64,000 bases of DNA, taken from positions 92,405,501 to 92,469,500 of the forward strand of contig CM027381.1 of assembly GCA_015680905.1 (NCBI GenBank). Reading direction: 5' to 3'. Source of the DNA: Coptis chinensis (taxonomy: Eukaryota > Streptophyta > Magnoliopsida > Ranunculales > Ranunculaceae). This document shows positions 47,547 to 59,210 of the stretch, piece by piece; position 1 is the stretch's first letter, and every line of letters starts with the position of its first letter. The position numbers and the translations under genes are program-made. Below the pieces are notes generated by a model. That model worked only from the letters and a program-made list of their open reading frames with translations. It had not been told where the DNA came from and did not search any database.

Positions 47547-48320
47547 CTACAACAATAGAGCTAAGGCAACAGAAAATATTGTGACTGAGAAACCCCTAAC
47601 CACAACTCCTGGTGCAGAGTTAGAAGGGGGTCCACCTGCTGCCGGGGGCGGGGACATGGAAGTAATGGGTGGAGTGGCAGAGCTTGATGGTGGCATGGCG
47701 ATGCTTGGTGGAGGAGACAAAGTTGGAGTTCTAGTAGGAGGTGGTAAAGTTGGAGTTCTAGTAGGTGGTGATACTGTTGCACCCACTACGTTGATGGATA
47801 ACTTTTGGCCTGCTGCGCAGTGACCTTGGACGCTGCAGAAGTAGTATTGAAGACCTTGAGTTGTAAGAGTGACTGTTACTGGGCCTGTAGTTGGAACTGG
47901 TCCAATGGGGCTGCTTGCATCGCAAGCATCATAAGCTGTCCGTGTTACTGTTGCGACATCATGCATCATGCTTGCAAAGTTGAAAACTGAAGAGAAACAC
48001 CATTCAAATTAGATAGAAAAAGAAATAAAACAACAACAAAACAAAAAACAAGAATGTACATCAATAAAACTGCTGTCTGCGGTGAGAACGAAGTGTTTGT
48101 GTTTATGCGAAGATGTGTTCTTACCTAGAGTGTCGTTAACTCTAAAAGTTTGTCGAGAAGCCCAGGAAGAGTAGAAAGTAGGACCAGCAGGAGGGACGGC
48201 CCAGCCTGAGGCGTCTCCGACAATATGTGTTGTTTGGGCTGATGTGCAGTGTAACAAAGAAATTGCCACAAACAAGAAACCAACAAGCCTATTCATGCTG
48301 CAAGCTGCCATCTCTTTCAA
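47547..48320 (-). CDS. Stellacyanin/uclacyanin-like phytocyanin (GPI-anchored type)
   Basis: Phytocyanins are small extracellular blue-copper proteins thought to move electrons at the wall or plasma membrane. Two exons, 48125-48320 and 47547-47986, with GT/AG sites and matching phase encode 211 residues. I take the ATG at 48320; one at 48311 is equally possible. A signal peptide (NRLVGFLFVAISLLHCTSAQ) precedes the plastocyanin-like domain: THIVGDASGWAVP, DTLVFNFASMMHDVATV, YDACDASSPIG, YYFCSVQGHCAAGQKLSINV. Copper ligands are H of HDV, C of YYFC and H of GHC; the axial position is Q (GQKL), as in stellacyanins. The disulphide cysteines are present. A Pro/Ser/Thr-rich linker with a repeated PPTRTPTL and a hydrophobic tail (VALALLL) suggest a GPI anchor. 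No lesion is seen; a TATA box lies upstream. The single intron position fits the family. Confidence 0.93.
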
Positions 48321-48443
48321 TCTATAGGTTTAATGAGTTTCTTGCTCTTGTGTTCACAGGTCGTCCCTAGCTCTTTCTGTTTCTTGATGATAGATTTAGA
48401 ATAGAGGATGGGTAGTGTGGAGATGAATACTTTGGGATTCTCA

Positions 48444-48454
48444 CTTATATAGAA
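48444..48454 (-). promoter_or_regulatory. Probable TATA box of the phytocyanin gene
   Basis: The minus strand reads TTTTCTATATAAGTGAG about 125 bp before the ATG, leaving a leader of roughly 95-100 nt. Spacing and sequence are typical of plant TATA promoters. Not experimentally shown. Confidence 0.65.
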
Positions 48455-48604
48455 AATAGACAAAGACTCAGTACTTAAATCAAGTTTATGGTTGTTGGAG
48501 TTGAGATGGCAGGCGAGGCATTTTGATTTCTGAATGACCACATTATTATAGAGGAATTGTTCCATACTTTGACTTCCAACTCCCAGACATACGCGTGGGT
48601 CCAT

Positions 48605-49439
48605 TCAAAACCAAAACACCCAAAAGTCATCTAATTTGTGCTGAAAGGGCTTCTCAAGTAGTCATATAATGAATTAGCTAATACAATTACTATCTTGAGG
48701 ACTGGCAAAAGGCATTGATTGAATGTTTATGGCTTCACTCTAGCACATCGTAGAATGAGGCTCCTTTTAGACATTTAGCCATTTAGGTTTACAAGTAAAG
48801 AACAAAAGAAATTCGGGCACAAAAGTTCTACGAGAGTAGAGAGCGATCCTACTAACCAAAACATATGTTGCTTTCTTCGTTGAAATTGAGGACTCTGAGC
48901 GTGGAAAATTCAAGATGACCATGTCAAGCAGGTTATTTCTACACCTAGTTTATAACTAATCATTGGTAAAACTGGAGAAGATTCCACTTTGCACTCCCAA
49001 ATGTCTGTTATTGCTTGGAAGCTACGTCATTTCAATGGCGCTACTCTGGGCAAATAATGTAAAAAGGGGCTTTTACTGCATCAATATGTTGTGTTTGATA
49101 TTCTCTAAAAATGCATAAATGATATTAATGATGTAGGCCAATGTTAGTTGTTTTAGGAATCCAATTATTCAATCAAACAAATTATCAATTATCTCAAAAC
49201 CTAATATTATCATTCTCCAATTATTCTTCATCTTTTTCAATCTTAATTTTTTATTCTTCTAAACTCGTCAATCTCCTTCGTTCTTTTCTTCTATCAAGGA
49301 TATTTGTATCTTTTTTTCCAAATCTAAACCCTTGATCCCCATCAATAATTGCCCTACTTTGGGTCTGCCCCAAGCAGAATGTTGTATATTGGAAGGTATT
49401 GAAGTCGCAATCTAAGGATGATTACATCTTTGTGTGGAA
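48605..49439. other. Intergenic upstream of the phytocyanin gene, no gene seen
   Basis: No coding similarity recognised; T-rich runs near 49200-49320. Confidence 0.45.
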
Positions 49440-49880
49440 TCAGATTTCAGGGTAGGAGTCTTGTCTTTTGGATCAGGTGCAATCCCATGTCGCAAAAACA
49501 CATGGTCTGTTGGATTATCTTGTCTGTCTTCTTTTCTGAAAAATGTTTTCTCATAAATAAATATACTAGTTTCGCCCATATATCCAAAGAGTTAGGTTTC
49601 TGATTAGACAACCAAATGGACGCTTTTCCTCCAAGCATGAACGAGAATAACCTGAACTTTAACTTGCTCATCTGAAGTGCCTGGGTGGTTAAACGTTGTG
49701 CTTATTTGTGTTAACTGCTATAGATGATCACAAGGATGCTCACTAGCTATCTAAACCGTGATACATCGTTAACATGTTGAAAACGTTAGGTGGAATGCGA
49801 AAATCGCATGTAACTCTGTTAAGAACAATGCATGATGGAGGACCATCTTGCAACGTGGTGTAGTAATCCGAGAGAGCTGA
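49440..49880 (-). mobile_element. Ty3/gypsy gag fossil fragment
   Basis: The minus strand carries a retrotransposon gag-domain remnant, recognisable from phrases such as FRIPPNVFN and FSFMLGGKASIWLS. Protease, reverse transcriptase and LTRs of this copy were not found. It is a broken, partial fossil. Orientation is opposite to the LTR at 50157-51546, so the two are probably different insertions. Confidence 0.7.
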
Positions 49881-50156
49881 GGCTTCTCTCCTTGGATTAC
49901 TTCTTTAGCCATTGCTAGAAATGGCTCAGGAACTATCGTAGAAACATTTTGTTTACTTCAAAGAACGTACTTCCTATTTCGATATGTAGCTTATGGTGGT
50001 TTGTTTTTCACAACTAACCTGAGCGTAGGTGCATACGCGTCAAGCTATATAGGAGACTACTCTAGATGCGAGCAATTCAAATGGTGCGCAAAGAACATAA
50101 ATTCGTTTGTGTGCTTTTGGAATTTGCAAAGTTTAGTTGGTATGTAGATTTGACAA

Positions 50157-51570
50157 TGATGATAAGCACCCAAAACTATAATATAAAGCCCTGTAAAGAT
50201 ATACCATTTTGGTTAATTATGTGTTTAATAATCATGAAATAATTGTATTTTCGTGCTTTTACAAATTGGAGCAATCAACGTACAAATGAGGATAAAAGCC
50301 AGTATTAATTTAAGCACGGAATAGTGTGTCTACATGAAGCATTCTGATTTATCCCACGTGAAGCCAAATGAAGCCAAATAAAGCCCAAGGATTCAAACAG
50401 GACCGTTCCAAGTCAGAACATGATCAAAGTACCGAAAAAACATTAAATTTCCGAAGCCTGTATCTGCTAGACCTGGACTCCAATAGCAACAATTGAACCA
50501 TCAGAATGATCAATGCGATGAGCTCTACACATAGGTGGGACTTTGTAAAAAGTCAACTTTTGGACCCGCCACTAGTCGAAGCATGAGGGTCCCACTATGC
50601 GGACCCACAGAAATTGGTGACTAAGCTAACACGTCAAGCTTCCGCACACGTCAAGTTGCATTGAAATGAATCAAAGACTTTTATGCATAACTTGGCACAA
50701 AAGTCATCAAATTTGATGAGGTGGCATGAAAGTTTGATTTTGGAGACACTCTTGATTAGGTGGATGCAAATTAAGCTTTGGGCTTGATTAGGTGTAAAAT
50801 GATTAAGCTTTGGCAACAAAGTCTTAATTGGTTGGCAAATGATGTGGTGGCATGGAAAAAAATCAAATGGACATTAAAGGATGCAGTTGAGAGTTGAAAA
50901 TTTACGTAGAATGAAAGAAAATGAGCACTCTCATTTTCTATAAAAAGAAGGCTTCATGAGCAAGACACAACTTTTGCTCCTTAGTTAAGTTGTGTTATGG
51001 AGTTAAAAGTTTTCATATTTGTATTTTTTGTGGTTTTGTTTAAGTTAATCTTGTAATGTATTTTCAAATTGTAGTTGTTAATAAAAATCACTTCTAACAT
51101 AAAGTAGAATATGTTTTTCACTTAATATATTTCACATTCTTATATCATGATAAGTTGATTTAGGGAGATAAGCTAAAAACTCTCCACTTATAGTTCTCTC
51201 TATTTCTCTTAATATATTTCACATTCTTATATCATGATAAGTTGATTTAGGGAGATAAGCTAAAAACTCTCCACTTATAGTTCTCTCTATTTCTCTTGTT
51301 AATATTAGTACTTGCATGTCAAGTAACTTAGTAAGTAGGTTAAAATCAAAAGTAAAATTTTGCTCCCATAAGTTCCTCCTATAGAAATTTCCGTTTGGTT
51401 TTCAATTTGAGTTCTAGCCTTTAGGTTTGGAATGAAACCCTCACTCCAAGTATATTGAAACGTGCACGTGAGCGAGGTATTTGAACGGTCGTATTCGAGT
51501 GTGTGTGAAAACTTATATTTTTACATATGCAAAAGTGTGATTATCAATTGGCGCCGCTGCAGGGGAGTCC
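50157..51570 (+). mobile_element. Ty3/gypsy (Tat/Athila-like) LTR with primer-binding site
   Basis: At 51549 TGGCGCCGCTGCAGGGGA follows two bases after an LTR-like end ...TTATCA (51546). This is the form of primer-binding site usual in Tat/Athila-group elements. Upstream, a probable LTR of about 1.39 kb begins near TGATGATAAGCACCC (50157); it contains TATAAAAAG at about 50940 as a promoter-like box. About 280 bp of leader or gag start may follow before the Helitron sequence at 51849. The rest of the element and the second LTR are missing, so it is a broken remnant. The exact left border is uncertain. Confidence 0.6.
51121..51294 (+). repeat. 87-bp tandem duplication inside the LTR
   Basis: Two units starting at 51121 and 51208, sharing CTTAATATATTTCACATTC, AGTTGATTTAGGGAGATAAG and CTCCACTTATAGTTCTCTC, essentially identical, implying a recent duplication. 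Confidence 0.92.
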
Positions 51571-51848
51571 ATAACAAAACTTTCACAACTCAACACCTTA
51601 CAAAGCAACACTCCACAAAGCTCAGTATTTCACACACTTCATTCATGCACAGAGCAGCTACACAACACCATACACACATACATCTACTTCAACACACTCA
51701 CTGCATTCACCTTATGCACCACACACTCACAAACAAATTTTTCAGAAAGCTAGTAGGTATCATAGAATCACCTAGCAGTAGCAGCAAGCATAAGGACAAG
51801 GAATCTATTAGATGCCACAAGCAGTAGTGCATTGACATCAATAGTACC

Positions 51849-53130
51849 TCACGAGTCACGATGCCTCCAACACATCCCGAAAAAGGGTCTTTTGACTAAT
51901 GTATTTGCTAGCCTTTCATCTTTCCAGTGCAAAGCTTTACAAAAGGAGCATTCCACATCCATCTTTCCAAGATAATGGCGGACATTGTTGTGCATATTAG
52001 TAGGTTCTGCCATATTGACACCAGCGGTAAGAGGCTGAAAATAATCATCCGCTTCCATTTCACTTTGGGTGTCACTAACATGCATGTAGGAAAAAAAATC
52101 TTAATGAGTTAGGAATGTAATTTTTTTTTTTCTGAAAACAATGCTATAGAAAACACAATGAAATTCAACTTACATATATGAAGACATTGATACTGGAATA
52201 TTATGAAGGTTTGTTTCTAAGTTCCTTCTAGTTCGCTTGTTCATTCTACAACTTATGCGCTCTTTTTCTCTTCTATTGTGTTGGGCCAACTTGCATCGAA
52301 AAGTCTGAGAAGGTGTATAAGCATTGGTCGGACTAACACTAAGATCATCCACTTCCATTTCGTTTTGGGTGTCGCTAACATGTAGAAAAAAAATTTCATA
52401 ATGGGGAATGGAAATATTTTTGACTGAAAACAATACTATAGAAAACACACAAAGAAATGAAACTTACATATGGGAAGACATGGACACAAGTATATTTTGA
52501 AGGCCTGCTTCTAAGTTTCTTCTTGTTCGTTTGCTGCTTCTACCTCTTATGAGTTCTGTTTCTCTTCTATTGCGTTGGGCCAATTTTGTAGAAAAGGCTG
52601 AGGGGGTAAAAAGCATTGGTCGACTAACATTAAGAGTGGATTGTGGAGGAGTAACTACAACCTCATTTTGCACAGGAGGTGATTGGACTTGATGGCCTTC
52701 ATTTCCTTGTTTTTCCAAAACCTGCATTTTATATTTGATAAAACATAACCATCAGAAGGCAGTAAACAACCACTGCATATAATGAATGTATATATGTTAC
52801 ATACCTTCTTAGCAAGGGTAGCAAGCACATGGTCAATGATCCGTTGTTTATGCTCACATACTCAATTTATATAATCCAATTCTCTTTGCTGCATGATGCA
52901 AGTACATGATAAGGCGCATAAAAAATTAAATGATAACGTTGTCAAATTAATAAAGAAGTTTTTTTTTGTTACAAAATTTAAAAGTTTGAAATAATGTAAG
53001 AATCAAACATAACCAAACTATGAAAAAGGAACTTCAAATACCTTAACAGATGTAGTAGGTTCATTGGTAGATTTAGGTGGTGCGTCGACAACAGAAACAT
53101 CAAATGCACTTGCAGGTGGTGCTTATCCAT
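51849..53130 (-). mobile_element. Helitron transposase gene 5' part, copy 2, with a duplicated exon
   Basis: On the minus strand, ATG at 53128-53130 opens the MDK... exon (ending at a GT after TTSVK, 53042). The exon with EHKQRIIDHVLATLAKK follows near 52812-52880. Then 52464-52727 has VLEKQGNEGHQVQSPP and KLAQRNRRETELIRGRSSKR, RTRRNLEAGLQNI. An exon near 52190-52430 repeats the same pattern (KLAQHNRREKERISCRMNKR, RTRRNLETNLHNI), so one exon was duplicated. Near 51849-52085 comes HYLGKMDVECSFCKALHWKD, ERLANTLVKRPFFGMC. This is the HFLG.M...C..C.ALH...ERL..S....FG.CC phrase found at the N-terminus of plant Helitron proteins. The HUH Rep and helicase regions are absent. The first exon has lost one base relative to copy 1, shifting its frame. 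Confidence 0.72.
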
Positions 53131-53356
53131 GGCTGATAATCAAACATTGATAAGCAAATTGTAGCAAATAAATGAAAGTAGTATACAACTATGATCAGGA
53201 ACAACTATTAAGGGAGGTTCGGAGTCGTGTAAAATGCAACCATGTCACCAGTACCTCCAATTAGAGTTATCGACTTTTGTATAATTAAAATATAAAGAGT
53301 TTCGATCCACTGGAACTTCTACCAAAACTACACGTAAAAGAGGCAAAGAAAGGCGC
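52735..53356 (+). repeat. Direct repeat of the Helitron 5' region (partner 40085-40875)
   Basis: Near-identical phrases such as GCAAGGGTAGCAAGCACATG, GATTTAGGTGGTGCGTCGAC and GGGAGGTTCGGAGTC occur at both sites in the same orientation, 12.6 kb apart. The copies differ by small indels, including a tandem duplication in the left copy and an internal deletion in the right one. Similarity ends at AGAGGCAAAGAAAG. Confidence 0.92.
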
Positions 53357-53544
53357 TCACGACATAATGATGGTAATCCATCTGACTATGTATGGTTAAA
53401 GCCTAACTCTTTCAACTGGGGTATTTGCTAATACACGTGAATCAAACATGAGCAAGCTACTTTTCTCTCACGGTTTGATTCCTGCAGTTTCTCTTGATGA
53501 ACAATGCAGAGGCCCCACTAAGTCAGGTTTTTAAAGTGGAGAGA

Positions 53545-53760
53545 AAGGAGCCAAAGAAGCAGAGACAGACAATATTGCAGCCAAAAGAAAATAAAGATTG
53601 GCAACTCTTCTGAACTGTTCAAAAAGTGCCTTTGGAAGAAAGGTTACAAAGTTGTACCTAGTGGTGGATATAGAGTTTTTTTTTATATCTGTATGGGTGT
53701 TGTTTATGTAAAAGAGACTCGTTACAGAAAACCACTCTAGTGAACCCAGGTCCACCTAGT
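53545..53760 (-). pseudogene. P4-ATPase (phospholipid flippase, ALA) N-terminal fragment
   Basis: P4-ATPases flip aminophospholipids across membranes. The minus strand reads [16 protein letters not shown], then in another frame [40 protein letters not shown] and LAPFSPL. This is the conserved entry to the first transmembrane helices of plant ALA proteins. A frame change separates the two parts and a stop follows the second. The P-type phosphorylation motif DKTG and everything beyond are missing. The piece lies about 190 bp beyond the end of the Helitron repeat copy. Confidence 0.88.
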
Positions 53761-54740
53761 TGTGTTGAAGGAATTGTACCTGGTCTTAAGCATGAAAATG
53801 AGAATAGTTAGCTCCATCTAACCTTTCTTTTACTCGGCTTTCCCATAATCACTTGTTAGGCTCAAATGAAATGATTGTTGTTTTATACAATGAACATGTC
53901 AATCACTAATTAATATATATCTATACAATTAAAAAAAATGCGTAATACCATTTGACTAAGTTCTGTCACACACTTCTTCCTTTCTGCAGTTTGGCCCTTG
54001 TTTGTCTATGACCAGTGAGCTTAAATTTATTCTAGGTATTTGAGTGTTTCTATCGGCTATATATTTACTATGAAGTGGTGATGTTGAAACCCCTTGGTGT
54101 GTTTCTAAAATATTTGGTTTATATTTACCTTAAAAACTATCATGCTAACTAATTATCTTGGGGATGACATGGTTTTGACGCATCTAGTGACACAACAAAG
54201 GAACCTTTTGCAAGGGAAGAACCCAATAATCTATACTAAAAAACATTTATTTATAATTATATTTAAACTTTTACTGCTGGTAAAGTGGCAATTTGTAAAC
54301 ACTTTACACTCAGTAAGTAGGTTGACTTAAGGGTCTGTTTGAGTAGTACCTAGTTCCAATGCATTGCCTGCTGAGATCTTGGCATAGAACCTTGCTTACA
54401 ACCTTGCTTACTTCTCCTACTTTAACGAATCCTTTCTTTATCAATTCAGCCAACTGCAATATTGAAGCCAGGAGAGTCTAATCAGCAATTCTATGCGTCA
54501 AGTGCTATAAAATAAAGTCCATCTTAATTAGTAGCAGCATGCACATAGAATATACGAAACAACTCAAAAACACCTAAAGATTGAAAAAAGGAGTGTGACA
54601 ATATTGAAGCCATGTGATGGCTAAAGATTACCAGATGCAATATAGCGGAATTATTCAGCCTAAATTACAGGAATATCTGGTTGAATAATTCATACGTTAA
54701 AAATTATGGCTTACTATTTATATAGTGTTGGATCAATCAG
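53761..54740. other. Intergenic, no gene seen
   Basis: No coding similarity recognised on either strand. Confidence 0.45.
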
Positions 54741-54741
54741 T

Positions 54742-55030
54742 ATCTTTGAGTAGTAGTAGTTTCCTAATTGGAATCAACTTAGATTAGATATAATTTAATA
54801 CTAAAAGATAAAAGATAAAATTGTTTTTATCTTTTATCCTTTATATCTTTAAAATAAATAGGACTCCCAAAAATGCTTTCTCTCCGACCACTCGATATAA
54901 CAGCATAAAAAATCTTTGAGTAGTAGTAATTTCCTAATTGGAATCAACTTAGATTAGATATAATTTAATACTAAAAGATAAAAGATAAAATCTTTAAAGT
55001 AAATAGGACTCCCAAAAATGCTTTCTCTTA
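54742..55030 (+). repeat. Tandem duplication, about 148 and 119 bp
   Basis: ATCTTTGAGTAGTAGTA...TCCTAATTGGAATCAACT...ATAGGACTCCCAAAAATGC occurs at 54742-54889 and at 54912-55030. The second copy lacks an internal inverted stretch, TAAAAGATAAAA/TTTTTATCTTTTA, of about 30 bp. Confidence 0.88.
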
Positions 55031-55304
55031 ATGATTCAAGATATGAGAAAATATATTATTCTCTCATGACAAATACTCTTATCAATTTGCAATCTACTTT
55101 TTCACTTTTCAATTCTATGTTATTGTTAATTGAAGAATAATTGGGATGATTTTGACACCGGTTCGATAAGTAATTGAACAATAATTGAATTTCATCTTCA
55201 AATCCTTGAATTTTATGTTAATGCAAGTGTGGTTTATCTCGATTTCAATATTATTGTCATCGATGATAATTTTAAGTTGGGACTTGGGAGTAGTAGTCCG
55301 ATAC

Positions 55305-55621
55305 ACATGCAAACACTACTATGCATGTGTGACATGCACACACCATTATGCATGTGTATAACACACGTGCAAACATCATTACATGCAAACACCACTATGC
55401 ATGTGTGACATGCACACACCATTATGTATGTGCATAACACACATGCAAACACTACTATGTATGTATATACTACACATGCACACACCATTATGCATGTATA
55501 TATCATACATACACACACCATTATGCATGTGTACAACAAACATGCAAACACCACTAAATATGTGTACAACACATGCACTGCATGTGTATATACAACACGT
55601 GAGAGAGAGAGAGAGAGAGAG
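55305..55621 (+). repeat. TG/CA-rich minisatellite ending in a GA run
   Basis: Repeated phrases CATGCAAACACCACTATG and CATGTGTGACATGCACAC alternate with variants over 300 bp, ending in a pure GAGAGAG run at about 55601-55621. All frames stay open because of the repetition; none looks like a gene. Confidence 0.88.
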
Positions 55622-55649
55622 ACATCAAAGACCAAATTTATGTACTAAA

Positions 55650-55970
55650 CCTTTTACTGGCTTCTAAACGTTACGCCGTACGCATAATATACACATTAAA
55701 GATCAAATTTATGTACTAAACATTCACATGCATACTACCAATTTGCATGTGTTTTTATTTCTACCTTGCATACACATAATATTACTTCTCCCACTTTATT
55801 TAATTATTCCTAGTAGGTAATTCTTTAGTTTTTTATTTCCCAATCTACTTAAAGACTCCAAAATTTTATTGGCTTCTAAGTAATGTTTTGCACGCATATA
55901 TACACATAAAAAACCAAATTTATGTACTAAACCATCACATGCATACTACCAATTTGCATGGGTTTTTTTT
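55650..55970 (+). repeat. Direct repeat, about 105 bp, spaced 216 bp
   Basis: GGCTTCTAA...CAAATTTATGTACTAAAC...CATGCATACTACCAATTTGC occurs at about 55650-55755 and 55866-55970. The intervening DNA has no recognised feature. Confidence 0.82.
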
Positions 55971-57240
55971 TAACCTTGCACTTGTACAGACATGTATGCA
56001 TGTACAATCAATTCACAAAAATATACATGTATGCATGTACAACCAATTCACAAACATTTGTTTCGCCATTATGTGGAAAAAATATTTACCCTTAAAAAAG
56101 AAATAACATTCAACAAACTAAAACATTGTCTAGCTCAAATATTACAATATTGTCTTAAACATTGCCTCAAACATTTACTATTACTAAAAGCAGATACTCA
56201 ATGTTTTATCTTGACTAATCTCTGTCTATTGTTTCACTACTCACAACTTCCTTGTTTTGCTTCTTGTGTTTGCATCTCTCTTGATACTTGATTGTCATTG
56301 ATCTTTAGCTTCCAATGTAACTTCTTCTATGCATGTCTTCTTCATTTTGTTTTCTAGAAACTCTGAGTTTCAATCTCCTCCGAAACTTCTACACCAACAA
56401 ACAATACGACATAAATAATTGAAAATTTCTCGAAAAATAATCAACTTTTTAATGTGATAACCTTGAAAAATTCATGATACTTCATTCACTAATTTCACTC
56501 AAATACAATACACATGCAAATAAGTTTATGCATGTGTGTTAGAACATGCATACACCTATTTGAATGTAAATTCGTTGCTCAAATAGGTTGTATATAAATT
56601 AAGTAAAATTTGAATAACAACATACCAATTACAAAGTACAAATTATTCTAATTCATTTTAGACAACTAACTCATATATTTACACACAATAAAAATGTAAA
56701 AAAAAAAAATCACAAAAGCTAGGGTTGTACCTTTAATGGTAATTCATTATCATTTTCTTCTTCATTATATTCATCTTCAATTCTTCCCAATAATCTTCAT
56801 CAACATGTTTATCCGAACTTCTTATTCTCAAATTGTTAGAAAATAGATTTTTCAAATTTTGTGGATTAAAATTTCAATTGGGTACTAGAAGAAATCAAGG
56901 TTTGAAAATGATAGATTTCTTAAGTTGATAGATTCAAGTACGTTTAGTTGCCTTGTGAGATTGTAATAAGAATCTGCAAAACCAACAATGGTGATTTTTT
57001 AGCTTTCATTGGTTGTGACTTAATTGAGAAGAAGAGTTGGGTTAAAAAACAATAAAAGCCAATACTGTCTTTGCAACTGTTTTGTCCTGGAGCCGTAAGT
57101 ATAAAGTGCAATATTGTCCTATGGGCATGTTCTCCCAAAAAAGTTTCCACTCTTGCCTGTTGATTAACTTAATTAATTGCTAATGTTTGGGCTATCATGC
57201 CTTCTCTCAAACGGATTATTCGTTAATGGACATGGTGTCT
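55971..57240. other. Intergenic, no gene seen
   Basis: AT-rich DNA with scattered CATGTATGCATGTAC motifs near 55990-56040; nothing else recognised. Confidence 0.45.
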
Positions 57241-57245
57241 TGAAC

Positions 57246-57386
57246 TGTTAATTTACAAGACTAAATTGCTGTCAAGGCCATAATATATGCCAATCTCAAT
57301 CTCAGTGACATATATGGTAATACAAATATGGCAATCACTGAATCTCCGCAAATCTCCAGCCACAATATTTGGCAACCTCATTGACA
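57246..57386 (-). repeat. Copia 3' LTR (141 bp)
   Basis: Partner of 62631-62771. The purine-rich tract TTGAGGGAGGA (minus strand) sits directly next to it on the internal side (57387-57397). Confidence 0.95.
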
Positions 57387-57389
57387 TCC

Positions 57390-59210
57390 TCCCTCAAATT
57401 GATGTTGGCCGATCAAAAAGCATCAATTTGCTAATAAGAAACTGGTGTCGTTGTCTAGTCATCACCTTGGTAAACACATCAGCGGTCTGAAGATCTGTTG
57501 TGATATGCGGAAGTGTGATAATGCGATCATCATAAGCATCACGTATAGAATGGCAATCCACTTCTATGTGCTTAGTGCGCTCATGGAACACAGGGTTTGC
57601 AGTAATTTGAATGGCACTAGTGTTGTCAGCATGAAGTGGAGTAGGCTCTAACTATGGACAACCAAGCTCCGCTAGAAGGCCCCGAAGCCAAACAATTTCA
57701 GAACAGGCAGAAGACATAGCACGATACTCAGATTTAGTGGAAGATTTATACACACGACCCTGCTTCTTACTACACCAGAAAATGAGAGCCGGCCCAAGAA
57801 ACATACACCAACCAGTAATCGAGCGACGAGTATCTACACACCCAACCCAATCAGCATCACTATATCCCACCAAATCAAGGGGAGAATTGGCAGGAAAGAA
57901 GAAACCCTATCAGGATTCAGGAGTACCCAATAAGTAACGAATAATGCGACGAACCGCAGCCAAGTGTAGGTGCCGTGGAGCATGCATAAATTGGCAGACT
58001 TGCTGAATAGCAAAAGAGATATCAGGTCGTGTAATAGTGAGATAATTCAAACTACCCACCAATTGGCGATACAAAGAAGGATCAGAAAGAAGATCACCCT
58101 CCTCTTTGCGATACTTCACATTCACCTCCAAAGGAGTATCAACCGATTTACCATCCTAAAGACCAGCCAAGAGAATCAACTCCTCCATATACTTATGCTG
58201 ATGCAAGTAAGTCCCGCCTGGACTTGAAAGCACCTCAAGACCTAAGAAATATTGTAACGGACCCAAATCCTTCATATGAAAAGACTCCTTAAGACAGTCT
58301 TGAAGATGAGATATCAATCTAGAGTCAGTTCCAGTAATAACAATATCATCCACATAGACTAGAAGAATCACAATACCTGCCTTGGTTGCAGAGATGAAGA
58401 GAGACGAATCATACTGACTCTGAGTAAATGAGAAACCTAGAAGAGTGGAACGAAACTTGTCAAACCAGGCACGAGGAGCCTGTTTCAATCCATAAAGCGA
58501 GCGCTTTAGCTTACAGACATCAGAAGAGGGCAAAGAAAAGAGACCCGCAGGGGGTGTCATATAAATCTCTTCCTTAAGGTCGCCATGCAAAAAAGCGTTC
58601 TTGACATCCATCTACCGTAAAGGCCATCCCTTAGAGGCAGCTATGGCAAGAATTGTGCGAACTGTCGTTGTTTTGGCAACCGGGGCAAAGGTCTCCTCAT
58701 AATTCACGCCATATTTTTTACGATTGCCAAGAGCCACCAACCGGGCCTTATATCGATCAAGTGATCCATCAGAGCGAAACTTAATAAAATAGACCCATTT
58801 ACAGCCAATGGGTTTGATGCTAGTAGGACACGAAACAATATCCCAGGTGTGATTCTCCTGAAGAGCTTGAAGTTCCTCTTGCATAGCCTTCACCCAACAT
58901 GGTTGGGTAACTGCTTCAGAATAAGAATTAGGAACTGTAATATGAGATAAGGCTGCAGAGAAGCCATACAAATCAGGAGGACGAGTAATATGAGAGGATC
59001 GTCTAAGAGCATCAGAATCTGGAACGAGATCAGGGTGAAGGGGCGGAGGGGCTGGAGGTCGTTCCGATCCAAGTAATGGGTCGGGAAGGGGCGTATGGGC
59101 TGGAGGTCGTCGTCTCTGATAAACCAAACCTGGTTTAAAATGCTCGATAGACCGAGAGCCATCATCAAAACTAATGAGCGGGGCCAAGTCCAAAGAATGC
59201 ACAACATGCT
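57390..59210 (-). pseudogene. Copia reverse transcriptase and RNase H region
   Basis: RT phrases include KPIGCKWVYFIKF, YKARLVALG, MDVKNAFLHGDL and the catalytic VYVDDIVITG. The RNase H part has GYSDADWVGC, RRSITGWCMFLG and SSTKSEYRAM. Fossil, broken. Confidence 0.92.

Noticed and set aside
47581-47823. Glycine-rich plus-strand frame
   Set aside because: Antisense of the Pro/Ser/Thr-rich linker of the phytocyanin gene.
49440-51570. One single gypsy element made of the gag fragment and the LTR
   Set aside because: The gag fragment and the LTR with its primer site are in opposite orientations, and gag lies outside the LTR, so they are better treated as separate remnants.
55234-55667. Several overlapping open frames (up to 133 codons)
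   Set aside because: They all arise from the TG/CA minisatellite, which is open in many frames.
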